64,000 bases of DNA from Pseudomonas palleroniana (GTDB lineage: Bacteria; Pseudomonadota; Gammaproteobacteria; Pseudomonadales; Pseudomonadaceae): NCBI RefSeq assembly GCF_003031675.1, contig NZ_PYWX01000050.1:62001-126000 (forward strand), written 5' to 3'. The position numbers and the translations under genes were made by a program. Positions 51,775-61,057 of this stretch are shown here, one piece after another. Numbering within the stretch: the stretch's first letter is position 1; the number at the start of each line of letters is the position of its first letter. The notes beneath the pieces are model-generated. The model saw nothing but the letters and a program-made list of their open reading frames with translations, searched no databases and was not told where the DNA came from.

Positions 51775-53307
51775 TTAGAGGCTTGGCAACAACTTGGCCG
51801 GCACCAGTTCATTCAGGCAGCGGCTGGCGAGCAGTTCGCTGGCGGCATTGATATCCGGGGCGAAGAAGCGGTCCTTGTCGTAGAAACCGACTTTGGCGCG
51901 CAGCAGGCCGCGGGCTTTTTCCAGTTTCGTCGAGGTTTTCAAGCCATCGCGCAGATCCAGGCCCTGGCACGCAGCCAGCCATTCCACTGCCAGGATGCCA
52001 CGGGTGTTTTCAGCCATTTCCCACAAACGCTTGCCGGCAGCTGGAGCCATCGACACATGGTCTTCCTGGTTGGCGGACGTCGGCAGGCTGTCGACACTAT
52101 GGGGGTGGGCCAACGCCTTGTTCTCACTGGCAAGCGCCGCCGCCGTCACCTGGGCGATCATGAAGCCGGAGTTCACCCCGCCATTGCCCACCAGGAACGG
52201 CGGCAGTTGCGACATGTGCTTGTCCATCATCAACGAGATACGACGTTCGCTCAGGGAGCCGATTTCGGCGATGGCCAGGGCGATATTGTCGGCAGCCATG
52301 GCCACCGGTTCGGCGTGGAAGTTACCACCGGAGATCACGTCGCCTTCGGCAGCAAATACCAGTGGGTTGTCCGACACGGCATTGGCTTCCACCACCAGCA
52401 CGTCGGCAGCCTGGCGGAACTGGGTCAGGCAGGCGCCCATGACTTGCGGCTGGCAGCGCAGGGAGTACGGGTCTTGCACTTTGTCGCAGTTCTGGTGCGA
52501 CTTGGACACTTCGCTGCTGTCGCCCAGCAGGTCACGATAGGCCGCTGCCGAATCGATCTGCCCACGCTGGCCGCGTGCCGCGTGAATGCGCGCATCGAAC
52601 GGCGAGCGCGAGCCGAGCACGGCTTCCACGGTAAGGCCACCGCACGCCAGGGCGCCGGCGAACAGGTCTTCGCCTTCGAACAGGCCACGCAGGGCATAGG
52701 CCGTGGACACCTGGGTACCGTTGAGTAGCGCCAGACCTTCTTTGGCGGCCAGGGTCAGTGGCGTCAGGCCGGCGATTTTCAGCGCTTCGGTGGCTTCCAG
52801 CCATTGGCCCTTGTAACGCGCCTTGCCTTCGCCGAGCAGCACCAGCGACATATGGGCCAATGGCGCCAAGTCACCGGAGGCACCCACCGAGCCTTTAAGC
52901 GGAATGTGCGGGTACACCTCGGCGTTGATCAGCGCGATGAGCGCGTTGATGACCTGGCGGCGAATCCCGGAGAAGCCACGGCTCAGGCTGTTGACCTTGA
53001 GCACCATGATCAGCCGCACCAGCGCATCGCTGATCGGCTCGCCGACGCCGGCGGCGTGCGACAGCACCAGGGAACGCTGCAGGTTTTCCAGGTCTTCGCT
53101 GGCGATACGGGTCGAGGCCAGCAAGCCGAAACCGGTGTTGATGCCGTAGGCGGTGCGGTTCTCGGCGAGAATCTGCTCCACGCAGGCGACGCTGGCATCG
53201 ATCTGCGCCGTGGCGCTGTCATCCAGGCTGAGGGTTACCGGCTGTTGGTAGATGGCCCGCAGTTGGGCAAGACTCAGTTGGCCTGGAATCAGATTTAGCG
53301 CAGTCAC
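51775..53307 (-). CDS. hutH: histidine ammonia-lyase (histidase)
   Basis: First step of histidine breakdown, histidine to urocanate and ammonia. The 510-residue protein has the Ala-Ser-Gly triad at residues 143-145 (GSVGASGDLAPLAH), which cyclises to the MIO electrophile. Also present are Tyr54 (YGINTGFG), His84 (LSHAAGVG), the DPYSLRCQPQ segment, SGGNFHAEP and QEDHVSM, i.e. all catalytic residues described for P. putida HutH. GTG 53307 is preferred to ATG 53313, because AAGGAG lies seven bases before the GTG but only one base before the ATG. Paralogous to the next gene in the operon order, which lacks several of these residues. Confidence 0.96.
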   Translation of the reverse strand: MTALNLIPGQLSLAQLRAIYQQPVTLSLDDSATAQIDASVACVEQILAENRTAYGINTGFGLLASTRIASEDLENLQRSLVLSHAAGVGEPISDALVRLIMVLKVNSLSRGFSGIRRQVINALIALINAEVYPHIPLKGSVGASGDLAPLAHMSLVLLGEGKARYKGQWLEATEALKIAGLTPLTLAAKEGLALLNGTQVSTAYALRGLFEGEDLFAGALACGGLTVEAVLGSRSPFDARIHAARGQRGQIDSAAAYRDLLGDSSEVSKSHQNCDKVQDPYSLRCQPQVMGACLTQFRQAADVLVVEANAVSDNPLVFAAEGDVISGGNFHAEPVAMAADNIALAIAEIGSLSERRISLMMDKHMSQLPPFLVGNGGVNSGFMIAQVTAAALASENKALAHPHSVDSLPTSANQEDHVSMAPAAGKRLWEMAENTRGILAVEWLAACQGLDLRDGLKTSTKLEKARGLLRAKVGFYDKDRFFAPDINAASELLASRCLNELVPAKLLPSL

Positions 53308-53352
53308 ATTCATACTCCTTGTGAATTATTCTTTTGAATACGGGATAGGGGT

Positions 53353-54867
53353 TCAGTGCAAATTCGGTAGTGCAGTGTCTTTGAGCAACTGGGCGGCGGC
53401 TGCAATATCCGGCGCCAGCCAGCGATCCTGCTCGTACGCGGGGACCACTTCACGCAGCAAACGCCAGGCTTTGTCGGTGCCTGCGCCGAAGCGCTGATCT
53501 TTGAGGAATTCAAATGCCTGGGCCGCCAGCAGGTACTCGATGGCCAGGATCTGGGTGACGTTGGCCAATAGCTGATGCAGTTTGAGCGCAGCGTTGGTGC
53601 CCATGCTCAGGTGGTCTTCCTGCAGGCCCGAGGTGACGAAATTGTCGAGCACCGCCGGTTGCGCCAACTGACGGTTCTGCCCGCACAGGGAAGCGGCCAC
53701 GTACTGCACGATCATCATCCCGGAGTTGACGCCGGGGTTGCTGACCAGGAATGCCGGCAACCCGCTGACATGAGGGTTGATCAGGCGGTCCAGGCGACGT
53801 TCGGCCACCGAGCCGATTTCGGCCATGGCAATCCCCAGCAGGTCGGCCGCCAAGGCGACGGACTGGCCGTGAGGATTGGCCTGGGACACAACGCGGTAGT
53901 CGTCCGGCGTGCCGAGCAGCAACGGGTTGTCAGTGGCACTGTTGAGTTCGGTTTCGATCTGGCGGGTAGCATGTTCCACTTGATCACGCGCCGCGCCGTG
54001 GATCTGCGGGATCGAACGGATGCTCAGCGCGTCCTGGGTGCGGATGCCTTTGCTGCTGGCGATCACCTCGCTGCCGTCGAGCAAGGCGCGCAGGTTGATG
54101 CCGACCTGTTGCATGCCGGGGTGCGGTTTAAGCGCGATGATTGCTTCGTCGAAGGCATCCATTTGCCCGCGCTGCGCCTCGAAGCTCATGGCCCCGATCA
54201 CATCGGCCCATTGCAGCAGATGATGGGCATCGGCCAGGGCCAGGCAGCTGAGGCCGGTCATGCACGGCGTGCCGTTGACCAGGCACAAGCCGTCCTTGGC
54301 GCCAAGCGTCACCGGCTGCAGACCTTCCGCGTCCAGGGCCTGTTGCGCCGTGACGATCCGGCCGCGATAGCTCACGTTGCCAACCCCCAGCAAGGCCACG
54401 CCGACATGGGCCATGTGGGTCAGGTAGCCCACCGAGCCCTGGGACGGTACTTGCGGCGTGATGCCGTGGTTGAGCAGCGCCAGCAGCGAATGCACCACCT
54501 GCGGGTGCAGGCCGGATTTGCCATGGCTGTAATTGATCACGGCCGCGCAAATGATTGCGCGGGTCTGTTCGTCACTCAGCACCGGGCCCACGCCACAGGC
54601 ATGGCTTAACAGCGTATTGCGCGACAGTTGGCTGAGTTGCTCACCCTTGAGCGACACATTGCACAGCGCGCCCAGGCCGGTGTTCACGCCATAGGCGCGC
54701 TCACCGCTGGTGACGATGCGCTGCACGATGGCCTGGGCATTGTCGATCCGCGCCCAGGCCTGCCCCGAAAGCTCGAGTACCGCGCCGTGACGGGCCACGG
54801 CGACCACGTCCTGCCAACGCAGCGGAGCGTCGGCGATGATGATTTTTGCAGGCTGGGACATCTTCAT
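53353..54867 (-). CDS. histidase-family paralogue lacking the MIO triad
   Basis: Intact 504-residue member of the HAL/PAL/TAL family. The loop that should read GSVG-ASG-DLAPLAH reads GSVG-YLT-HMAH (around residues 144-154): the triad is gone and the loop is three residues shorter. The Tyr of DPYSLR is Ala here (DALSIRSIPQ), its Gln is Ile, and the Phe of GNFHA is replaced (ANPHGQ). The Tyr of YGVNTGLG, LSHACGVG, LVNGTP and QEDHLSM are kept. So the fold and part of the pocket remain, but no standard MIO chemistry is possible. It may be a regulator, a transport partner or an enzyme of different mechanism. The start at ATG 54867 is clear. Confidence 0.85.
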   Translation of the reverse strand: MKMSQPAKIIIADAPLRWQDVVAVARHGAVLELSGQAWARIDNAQAIVQRIVTSGERAYGVNTGLGALCNVSLKGEQLSQLSRNTLLSHACGVGPVLSDEQTRAIICAAVINYSHGKSGLHPQVVHSLLALLNHGITPQVPSQGSVGYLTHMAHVGVALLGVGNVSYRGRIVTAQQALDAEGLQPVTLGAKDGLCLVNGTPCMTGLSCLALADAHHLLQWADVIGAMSFEAQRGQMDAFDEAIIALKPHPGMQQVGINLRALLDGSEVIASSKGIRTQDALSIRSIPQIHGAARDQVEHATRQIETELNSATDNPLLLGTPDDYRVVSQANPHGQSVALAADLLGIAMAEIGSVAERRLDRLINPHVSGLPAFLVSNPGVNSGMMIVQYVAASLCGQNRQLAQPAVLDNFVTSGLQEDHLSMGTNAALKLHQLLANVTQILAIEYLLAAQAFEFLKDQRFGAGTDKAWRLLREVVPAYEQDRWLAPDIAAAAQLLKDTALPNLH

Positions 54868-54878
54868 ACCTTTTGATC

Positions 54879-54982
54879 GTTCCCACGCTCTGCGTGGGAG
54901 TGCCGCCTGGGACGCTAGGCGTCCCGCTGTAGGGAGTGACGCAGAGCGTCACGGGATGCATTCCCACGCAGAGCGTGGGAAC
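54879..54982. repeat. multi-hairpin repeat, GTTCCCACGCTCTGCGTGGG family
   Basis: A row of hairpins: GTTCCCACGCTCTGCGTGGG, then GGGACGCtagGCGTCCC-type, GTGACGCAGAGCGTCAC, and TTCCCACGCAGAGCGTGGGA. The outer hairpins are inverted copies. This GTTCCCACGC element is a common dispersed repeat of Pseudomonas genomes and a third, separate family in this window. It sits between hutV and the histidase paralogue inside the operon. Confidence 0.85.
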
Positions 54983-54991
54983 AATCATCAT

Positions 54992-55816
54992 CTAGACCAC
55001 CGCCGCCCGCCGCTGAACAAACCGGTCCACATACTCGTCCGCCGGTGAATGCAGGATCTCCCGTGGCGTACCGACCTGAATCAGCTTGCCGTCCTTGAGG
55101 ATCGCAATGCGGTTGCCGATGCGCACGGCCTCATCGAGATCATGGGTGATGAACACGATGGTTTTGTGCAGGGTCTTTTGCAGCTCCAGCAATTGGTCCT
55201 GCATCTCGGCGCGGATCAGCGGGTCGAGGGCGCTGAAGGCTTCGTCCATCAGGATGATGTCGGTGTCGGCCGCCAACGCACGCGCCAGGCCCACGCGCTG
55301 GCGCATGCCACCGGAGAGCTGGTGCGGATATTTTTTTTCGTAGCCTTTGAGGCCCACGGTTTCGACCCAGTGTTGGGCACGTTCAGCGCAGACCTGCTTG
55401 CTTTCGCCGCGCACTTTCAGGCCGTAGGCGACATTGTCGAGCACACTCTTGTGGGGCAGCAGGCCGAAGCTTTGGAAGACCATGCTGATCTTGTGTCGAC
55501 GGAATTGGCGCAGGGCCTCCATGTCCAGTTGCAGGATGTCTTCGCCGTCCACCAGGATCGCGCCGCTGGTAGGGTCGATCAGGCGGTTGAAGTGGCGTAC
55601 CAGCGTGGACTTGCCGGAGCCGGACAGGCCCATGATCACGAAGATCTCGCCGGTGCCGATGCTCAGGGACAGATTGTTCACGCCGACCACACAACCGGTC
55701 TCGGCCAGCACTTGGTCTTTGGTCTTGCCCTGGCCCACCAGCGCCAGGGCTTCCTGGGCGCGGTTGCCGAAAATCTTGAAGACGTTTTTAACTTCGATTT
55801 TGCTGACGGTAGTCAT
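54992..55816 (-). CDS. hutV: ABC transporter ATP-binding protein HutV
   Basis: ATPase of 274 residues of the ProV/OpuAA type. It starts with the VEVKNVFKIFG-like segment and the quaternary-amine-family insert ALALVGQGKTKDQVLAETGC. Walker A GLSGSGKST, signature LSGGMRQR, Walker B IILMDEAFSALD and HDLDEA are present. No CBS domains follow, unlike osmoregulated ProV, which fits a catabolic importer. Overlaps hutW by four bases. In SBW25, HutXWV is the histidine/urocanate-inducible ABC system. Confidence 0.92.
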   Translation of the reverse strand: MTTVSKIEVKNVFKIFGNRAQEALALVGQGKTKDQVLAETGCVVGVNNLSLSIGTGEIFVIMGLSGSGKSTLVRHFNRLIDPTSGAILVDGEDILQLDMEALRQFRRHKISMVFQSFGLLPHKSVLDNVAYGLKVRGESKQVCAERAQHWVETVGLKGYEKKYPHQLSGGMRQRVGLARALAADTDIILMDEAFSALDPLIRAEMQDQLLELQKTLHKTIVFITHDLDEAVRIGNRIAILKDGKLIQVGTPREILHSPADEYVDRFVQRRAAVV

Positions 55817-56664
55817 TTGCTCGCCTCATGCCGTGGACGCCCATAGGCCTGGGTAATGCGGTCAATGACCACTGCAAGAATCACGATCGCGAGGCCCGCT
55901 TCAAGGCCACGGCCGACGTTGAGAGTCTGGATGCCGACCAGCACATCTTCGCCCAAGCCACGGGCGCCGATCATCGAAGCGATCACCACCATGGACAACG
56001 CCATCATGGTGGTCTGGTTGATCCCGGCCATGATGCTCGGCAGGGCCAGCGGCAGTTGCACACCGAACAGTTGTTGCCAGCGGTTGGCGCCAAACGCGTT
56101 GATGGCCTCCATGACTTCGCCGTCAACTTGGCGAATCCCCAGGTCGGTGAGACGAATCAGCGGCGGTGCGGCGTAGATCACCGTGGCGAAGATCGCCGGC
56201 ACCTTGCCCAGGCCGAACAACATCAGCACCGGGATCAGGTACACGAAGCTGGGCATGGTCTGCATGATGTCCAGCAACGGCATCAATACCGAACGCAAGC
56301 GGTTGCTGCGCGCCGACAGAATGCCCAAGGGAATGCCAATCAGCACCGAAATCACCGTGGCGACCATCATCAGCGCCAGGGTTTGCATCAGTTTGTCCCA
56401 CAGGCCAACCGCGCCCACCAGGAACAGCAGGCCAACGATGACGGCAGTGGTGACCACTTTGCGGGTGGCGTGCCAGGCGACGCCTCCGACGATGACCAGC
56501 ATCAGCCACCAGGGGGCTGCGCGCAGCAAGCCTTCCAGGTTGACGATGGCCCATAGCAGGGTGTCGGAAATGTGCCGGAACACATCGCCGTAGTTGGTGA
56601 CGAGCGAGTCCACCCAACCGTTGACCCAGTCGGCAATGGAAAACGTAAAACTCTCAGGAAACAT
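55813..56664 (-). CDS. hutW: ABC transporter permease HutW
   Basis: Inner-membrane permease of 283 residues of the ProW/OpuAB family, with about six helices (WLMLVIVGGVAWHA, ALMMVATVISVLIGIPLGIL). The cytoplasmic EAA loop is INAFGANRWQQLFGVQLPLALPSIMAGI. Both neighbours in the operon supply the other parts of the importer: HutX periplasmic, HutV cytoplasmic. Confidence 0.92.
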   Translation of the reverse strand: MFPESFTFSIADWVNGWVDSLVTNYGDVFRHISDTLLWAIVNLEGLLRAAPWWLMLVIVGGVAWHATRKVVTTAVIVGLLFLVGAVGLWDKLMQTLALMMVATVISVLIGIPLGILSARSNRLRSVLMPLLDIMQTMPSFVYLIPVLMLFGLGKVPAIFATVIYAAPPLIRLTDLGIRQVDGEVMEAINAFGANRWQQLFGVQLPLALPSIMAGINQTTMMALSMVVIASMIGARGLGEDVLVGIQTLNVGRGLEAGLAIVILAVVIDRITQAYGRPRHEASK

Positions 56665-56736
56665 AGCGTGCTCTCGGTCCAGTGGGTTGCGGGCAGGCGC
56701 CCGGCTTGCCCCTCAGGGTAGCCGGGTGCGCTTGAC

Positions 56737-57702
56737 CTACAAGGCCGCGTCGATTTTCTTGGCTGCGTCGTCGCTCACCCATGCGTGCCAGACTTCAGGA
56801 TGTTCCTTGAGGAACAGTTTCGCCAGTTTTGGCGAGTCAATTCGCTCTTTGGCCATGCGGCCCAGGTTCTGGTTCAGCAAGTCGATCGGCAGGTTGACCT
56901 TCTCCAGCACGGCCACCAGTTCCGGCGCCTGCTCGTGGAAGGTCTTGGACAAGCCGACCTTGATGCTCACGCTTTTATCCACACCCGGTTTTTCTTCCAG
57001 CTTGACCAGGTCGACCTGGCCCATCAGCGGCGTCGGCGACCAGTAGTAGAACAGGATCGGCTCGCCACGCTTGTAGCTCGACAGCACCGCCGCATCCAGC
57101 GCGGGGCCAGTGCCCGGACGGAAGTTGGTGTAGGTGCTTTCCAGGCCGTAGCTTTTGAGCATTTCGCTGTTGTCCAGCTCACAGGTCCAACCGGCCGGGC
57201 AGTTATAGAAACGGCCTTTGGACGGCTCTTCCGGGTCCTTGAAGACCGAGGCGTATTGGGCGAGGTCGGCGATGTTCTTCAGGCCCGGCGCCTTGGGTTC
57301 CAGCTTGCGCTTGGCGTCGCCTTCGATCACGTAGCGCGGCACGTACCAGCCTTCGATAGCGCCGACCACAGGCGCACCGACGCCGACGACTTTGCCGGCC
57401 TTCTCGGCTTTGTTCCAGACTTCGCTGCGGCCGACCCACTCTTCGGCAAACACTTGGATGTCATTGCTGCTCAGGGCGTTTTCCATGGTGATGGAGTTGC
57501 CCGGCAGGCTGTCGGTTTTGCAGCCGTAGCCTTTTTCAAGCACGGTTTGCAGGATGTCGGTGAGCAACATGCCGCTTTCCCAGTTCAGGCCGGCAAACTT
57601 CACCGGTTTACCGGATTCGCACCAACCTGCTGCCTGGGCACCAGCGCTGGCGAGTAAACCGGCACAGAGCACGCTGGCCAGCAGGGTCTTATTCATTTTC
57701 AT
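56737..57702 (-). CDS. hutX: ABC transporter substrate-binding protein HutX
   Basis: Periplasmic binding protein of 321 residues of the OpuAC family. A signal peptide (MNKTLLASVLCAGLLASAGA) ends near AQA before AGWCESGKPVKF. Cysteines in CESG, CKTD, CPAG and CELD could form two disulfides. ATG 57702 is preferred to the longer frame to 57765. It is unlike the binding protein at 47034-47969, which shares only the fold. Ligand by context: histidine, although the family mostly binds quaternary amines. Confidence 0.9.
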   Translation of the reverse strand: MKMNKTLLASVLCAGLLASAGAQAAGWCESGKPVKFAGLNWESGMLLTDILQTVLEKGYGCKTDSLPGNSITMENALSSNDIQVFAEEWVGRSEVWNKAEKAGKVVGVGAPVVGAIEGWYVPRYVIEGDAKRKLEPKAPGLKNIADLAQYASVFKDPEEPSKGRFYNCPAGWTCELDNSEMLKSYGLESTYTNFRPGTGPALDAAVLSSYKRGEPILFYYWSPTPLMGQVDLVKLEEKPGVDKSVSIKVGLSKTFHEQAPELVAVLEKVNLPIDLLNQNLGRMAKERIDSPKLAKLFLKEHPEVWHAWVSDDAAKKIDAAL

Positions 57703-57771
57703 TGTTGTAACGCTCCCAAACTTGAAATGGATTACGGCAGTCAGTAGGCATCCTGCCCTGTCCACGTCCCA

Positions 57772-59232
57772 TCAGGCTTGTGCAGCCAGCCCGTTTGTCG
57801 TTGTTGGTGTAGCGCCCTGCTCTACCGGCAGGATCAGGTGGTCGGGTACCGTGCCGTGCCATTTTTTCGCACACACGTAATACAGGGCCGCCGGCAGTAC
57901 CAGGCCGATGATCCAGGAAATGTCCACGTCCCCCAGGGCGGCGACCAGGGGACCGGTGTAGAACTTGGTGGAGATAAACGGCAACTGCACCAGCACGCCG
58001 AAGACATAGACGCTGATACCGAGCAGGTTCCAGCGACCGTAACGACCGTTCGGGTCGGCCAGCGCCGGCACGTCATAGCGCTCGCGGGTAATGCAGTAGT
58101 AGTCCACCAGGTTGATCGCACTCCAGGGCGTAAAGAACGCCAGCAGGAACAGGATGAAAGACTTGAACGCACCGAGGAACGAATGCTGGCCGAGCAACGC
58201 GATCAGGGTTGCGGTGCCGACAATGACCAGCACGAACACCAGGCGCTGCAGGCGCGTGACCTCCAGGCGACCGCGAAAGCCGCTGATGATGGTCGCAATG
58301 CACATGAAACTGCCGTAGGAGTTCAGCGTAGAAATGGTGACCTTGCCGAACGCGATGCTGAAATACAGCAACGCAGCGGTGGCCCCCGTACCGCTCAAGC
58401 CAACGATGTAGGCCACTTCGTGACCGGCGAACTGCCCGTTGGACATGGCTGCCGCGAACACGCCGAGGATCATCGCCACCTGCGCGCCGACGACCGAACC
58501 TGCGCCGGCGGCGAAAAAGGTTTTCACCGATGACGTCTTGCTCGGCAGATAACGCGAGTAGTCCGCCACGTAAGGGCCGAAGGCGATCTGCCAGGAGGCC
58601 GCGAGCGACACCGCCAGCAGAAAACTGCTCCAGCTGAAGTGGCGGATCTGCAGCAGAGCGCCAATGTCGGTCTGGCTCATCAGGCGACTGAACAGGTACA
58701 CAAAGGCGACCACCCCAATCACGCTGGCGACACGGCCGATGAAGTGGATCACGCGGTAACCCAGGACCGTGACCAGCACGATGACACTGGCAAAGAGCAG
58801 GATGCCGACGCTGTCGCTGACCCCGAACAACTGGCCCAGCGCCTGACCGGACAACACCGTCCCGGTGGCGGTGAAGCCGAGGTACATCAGACAGACCAGC
58901 ACGATCGGGATGGCTGCGCCATACACGCCGAACTGCACCCGGCTGGAGATCATCTGCGGCAGGCCAAGCTTGGGCCCCTGCGCCGCATGCAACGCCATGA
59001 CGCCCCCGCCGATCAGTTGGCCGATCAACAGACCGATCAACGACCAGAACACATCACCGCCCAGCACCACGGCCAGGGCCCCGGTGACAATCGCGGTGAT
59101 TTGCAGGTTGGCACCCATCCACAGGGTGAACTGGCTAAATAGACGACCGTGTCTTTCCGCTTCCGGGATGTAGTCGATCGAACGCCTTTCGATCAACGGG
59201 GTGGTGCTTGCACGTGCGTCATTTGCAGCCAT
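57772..59232 (-). CDS. hutTu: NCS1-family permease, probable urocanate transporter
   Basis: Twelve-helix transporter of 486 residues of the nucleobase-cation-symport-1 (CodB/allantoin) family. The signature LWMGANLQITAIVTGALAVVLGG and the SWQIAFGPYVADYSRYLP segment in helix 6 are characteristic. It lies directly after hutU; the corresponding CodB-like gene of SBW25 was identified as the urocanate transporter HutTu. Substrate is taken from context, not from motifs. Confidence 0.88.
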   Translation of the reverse strand: MAANDARASTTPLIERRSIDYIPEAERHGRLFSQFTLWMGANLQITAIVTGALAVVLGGDVFWSLIGLLIGQLIGGGVMALHAAQGPKLGLPQMISSRVQFGVYGAAIPIVLVCLMYLGFTATGTVLSGQALGQLFGVSDSVGILLFASVIVLVTVLGYRVIHFIGRVASVIGVVAFVYLFSRLMSQTDIGALLQIRHFSWSSFLLAVSLAASWQIAFGPYVADYSRYLPSKTSSVKTFFAAGAGSVVGAQVAMILGVFAAAMSNGQFAGHEVAYIVGLSGTGATAALLYFSIAFGKVTISTLNSYGSFMCIATIISGFRGRLEVTRLQRLVFVLVIVGTATLIALLGQHSFLGAFKSFILFLLAFFTPWSAINLVDYYCITRERYDVPALADPNGRYGRWNLLGISVYVFGVLVQLPFISTKFYTGPLVAALGDVDISWIIGLVLPAALYYVCAKKWHGTVPDHLILPVEQGATPTTTNGLAAQA

Positions 59233-59285
59233 GTGTGTTCAACCTCTGATGGATTGTTTTCTGGTTGATTGCCCGTCAAATGGGG

Positions 59286-60971
59286 TTATTTGATCATCGG
59301 GAGATTGAGGCCCTGTTCCTTGGCGCAGTCGATCGCGATCTGGTAACCGGCATCCGCGTGACGCATCACGCCGGTTGCCGGGTCGTTGTGCAGCACGCGA
59401 GCAATGCGCTCGGCCGCTTCATCGGTACCGTCGCAGACGATCACCATGCCGGAGTGCTGGGAGAAGCCCATGCCCACGCCGCCGCCGTGGTGCAGCGAAA
59501 CCCACGTTGCGCCGCTGGCGGTGTTGAGCAAGGCGTTGAGCAACGGCCAGTCGGAAACGGCGTCGGACCCGTCCTGCATCGATTCGGTCTCGCGGTTCGG
59601 GCTGGATACCGAGCCGGAGTCCAGATGGTCACGGCCGATCACCACCGGTGCCGACAGCTCGCCGCTGCGCACCATTTCGTTGAACGCCAGGCCCAGCTTG
59701 GCGCGTTGGCCCAGCCCAACCCAACAGATACGTGCCGGCAAGCCCTGGAAGCTGATGCGCTCGCGGGCCATGTCCAGCCAGTTGTGCAGGTGGGCGTCGT
59801 CCGGGATCAGCTCTTTGACTTTGGCGTCGGTCTTGTAGATGTCTTGCGGGTCGCCGGACAGCGCCGCCCAACGGAACGGGCCGATGCCACGGCAGAACAG
59901 TGGGCGGATGTAGGCCGGTACGAAACCTGGGAAGTCGAATGCGTTTTCCACGCCTTCTTCCTGGGCCATCTGGCGGATGTTGTTACCGTAGTCGAACGTC
60001 GGGATGCCTTGCTTCTGGAATTCCAGCATGGCTTTGACATGCACGGCCATCGACTGCTTGGCGGCCTTGATCACGGCAGCCGGTTCGGTCTTGGCGCGGG
60101 CGCGGTATTCGTCCCAGGTCCAGCCGGCCGGCAGGTAGCCGTTGAGTGGGTCGTGGGCGCTGGTCTGGTCGGTGACCATATCCGGGCGCACGCCACGCTT
60201 GACCAGCTCCGGCAGGATTTCCGCAGCGTTACCCAGCAAGGCGATAGAGATGGCCTTGCCTTCCTTGGTGTATTTGGCGATGCGGGCCAGGGCGTCGTCG
60301 AGGTCGGTGGCCTGCTCGTCGACATAGCGGCTGTTGAGGCGGAAGTCGATGCTGACCTGCTGGCATTCAATGTTCAGCGAGCACGCGCCGGCCAAGGTGG
60401 CAGCCAGGGGTTGCGCGCCGCCCATGCCGCCGAGGCCGGCGGTGAGAACCCAGCGGCCGGTAAGGTCGCTGTTGTAGTGCTGGCGACCGGCTTCGACGAA
60501 GGTTTCGTAGGTGCCCTGGACGATGCCCTGGCTGCCGATGTAGATCCAGCTGCCGGCGGTCATCTGGCCATACATGGCCAGGCCCTTGGCATCCAGTTCG
60601 TTGAAGTGTTCCCAACTGGCCCAGTGCGGCACCAGGTTGGAGTTGGCGATCAGCACACGCGGGGCATTGCTGTGGGTCTTGAACACGCCGACCGGCTTGC
60701 CGGATTGCACCAGCAGGGTTTCATCGTCATTGAGTCGAGTAAGGCTCTCGACGATCTGGTCGTAGCATTCCCAGTTGCGCGCCGCACGACCGATGCCGCC
60801 GTACACCACCAATTCTTTCGGGTTTTCGGCCACTTGTGGGTCGAGGTTGTTCATCAGCATGCGCAGTGGCGCTTCTGTCAGCCAGCTTTTGGCGGTGAGT
60901 GTGTTACCGCGGGCCGCGCGGATTTCGACGTCACGGTATTTTGTAGGCTTGGCTTTAGAAAAATCGGTCAC
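59286..60971 (-). CDS. hutU: urocanate hydratase
   Basis: Converts urocanate to imidazolone propionate using tightly bound NAD+ as electrophile. The 561-residue product starts at GTG 60971 with GAGGAG seven bases upstream; the ATG at 60989 is in the leader and would misplace the site. The NAD-binding stretch TAGLGGMGGAQPLAATLAGA and the catalytic region PLFCRGIGPFRWAALSGDP are conserved. First gene of the long hut operon, under the sigma-54/HutC promoter at 61040-61074. Confidence 0.97.
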   Translation of the reverse strand: MTDFSKAKPTKYRDVEIRAARGNTLTAKSWLTEAPLRMLMNNLDPQVAENPKELVVYGGIGRAARNWECYDQIVESLTRLNDDETLLVQSGKPVGVFKTHSNAPRVLIANSNLVPHWASWEHFNELDAKGLAMYGQMTAGSWIYIGSQGIVQGTYETFVEAGRQHYNSDLTGRWVLTAGLGGMGGAQPLAATLAGACSLNIECQQVSIDFRLNSRYVDEQATDLDDALARIAKYTKEGKAISIALLGNAAEILPELVKRGVRPDMVTDQTSAHDPLNGYLPAGWTWDEYRARAKTEPAAVIKAAKQSMAVHVKAMLEFQKQGIPTFDYGNNIRQMAQEEGVENAFDFPGFVPAYIRPLFCRGIGPFRWAALSGDPQDIYKTDAKVKELIPDDAHLHNWLDMARERISFQGLPARICWVGLGQRAKLGLAFNEMVRSGELSAPVVIGRDHLDSGSVSSPNRETESMQDGSDAVSDWPLLNALLNTASGATWVSLHHGGGVGMGFSQHSGMVIVCDGTDEAAERIARVLHNDPATGVMRHADAGYQIAIDCAKEQGLNLPMIK

Positions 60972-61039
60972 GACTGAACTCCTCGGCATGATGCGCGAAC
61001 TGGGATGGTGCGAAGGAGAGTCTTACGCACACATCTTTA

Positions 61040-61053
61040 CTTGTACATACAAG
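61040..61053. promoter_or_regulatory. HutC operator at the hutU transcription start
   Basis: CTTGTACATACAAG contains TGTA-N2-TACA, the form of operator recognised by the GntR-family repressor HutC. Its centre lies about 12 bases downstream of the -12 element, so a bound repressor would cover the predicted start of hutU mRNA. The predicted leader to GTG 60971 is about 75 bases. Confidence 0.8.
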
Positions 61054-61057
61054 CATA

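Noticed and set aside
53353..54867. Histidase paralogue as a pseudogene
   Set aside because: The frame is complete, starts and ends normally, and keeps many pocket residues; loss of the MIO triad alone does not show decay.
54879..54982. Possible CRISPR array or attachment site because of repeated palindromes
   Set aside because: The units are inverted hairpins without equal spacers and belong to a known type of dispersed Pseudomonas repeat; no cas genes or integrase nearby.
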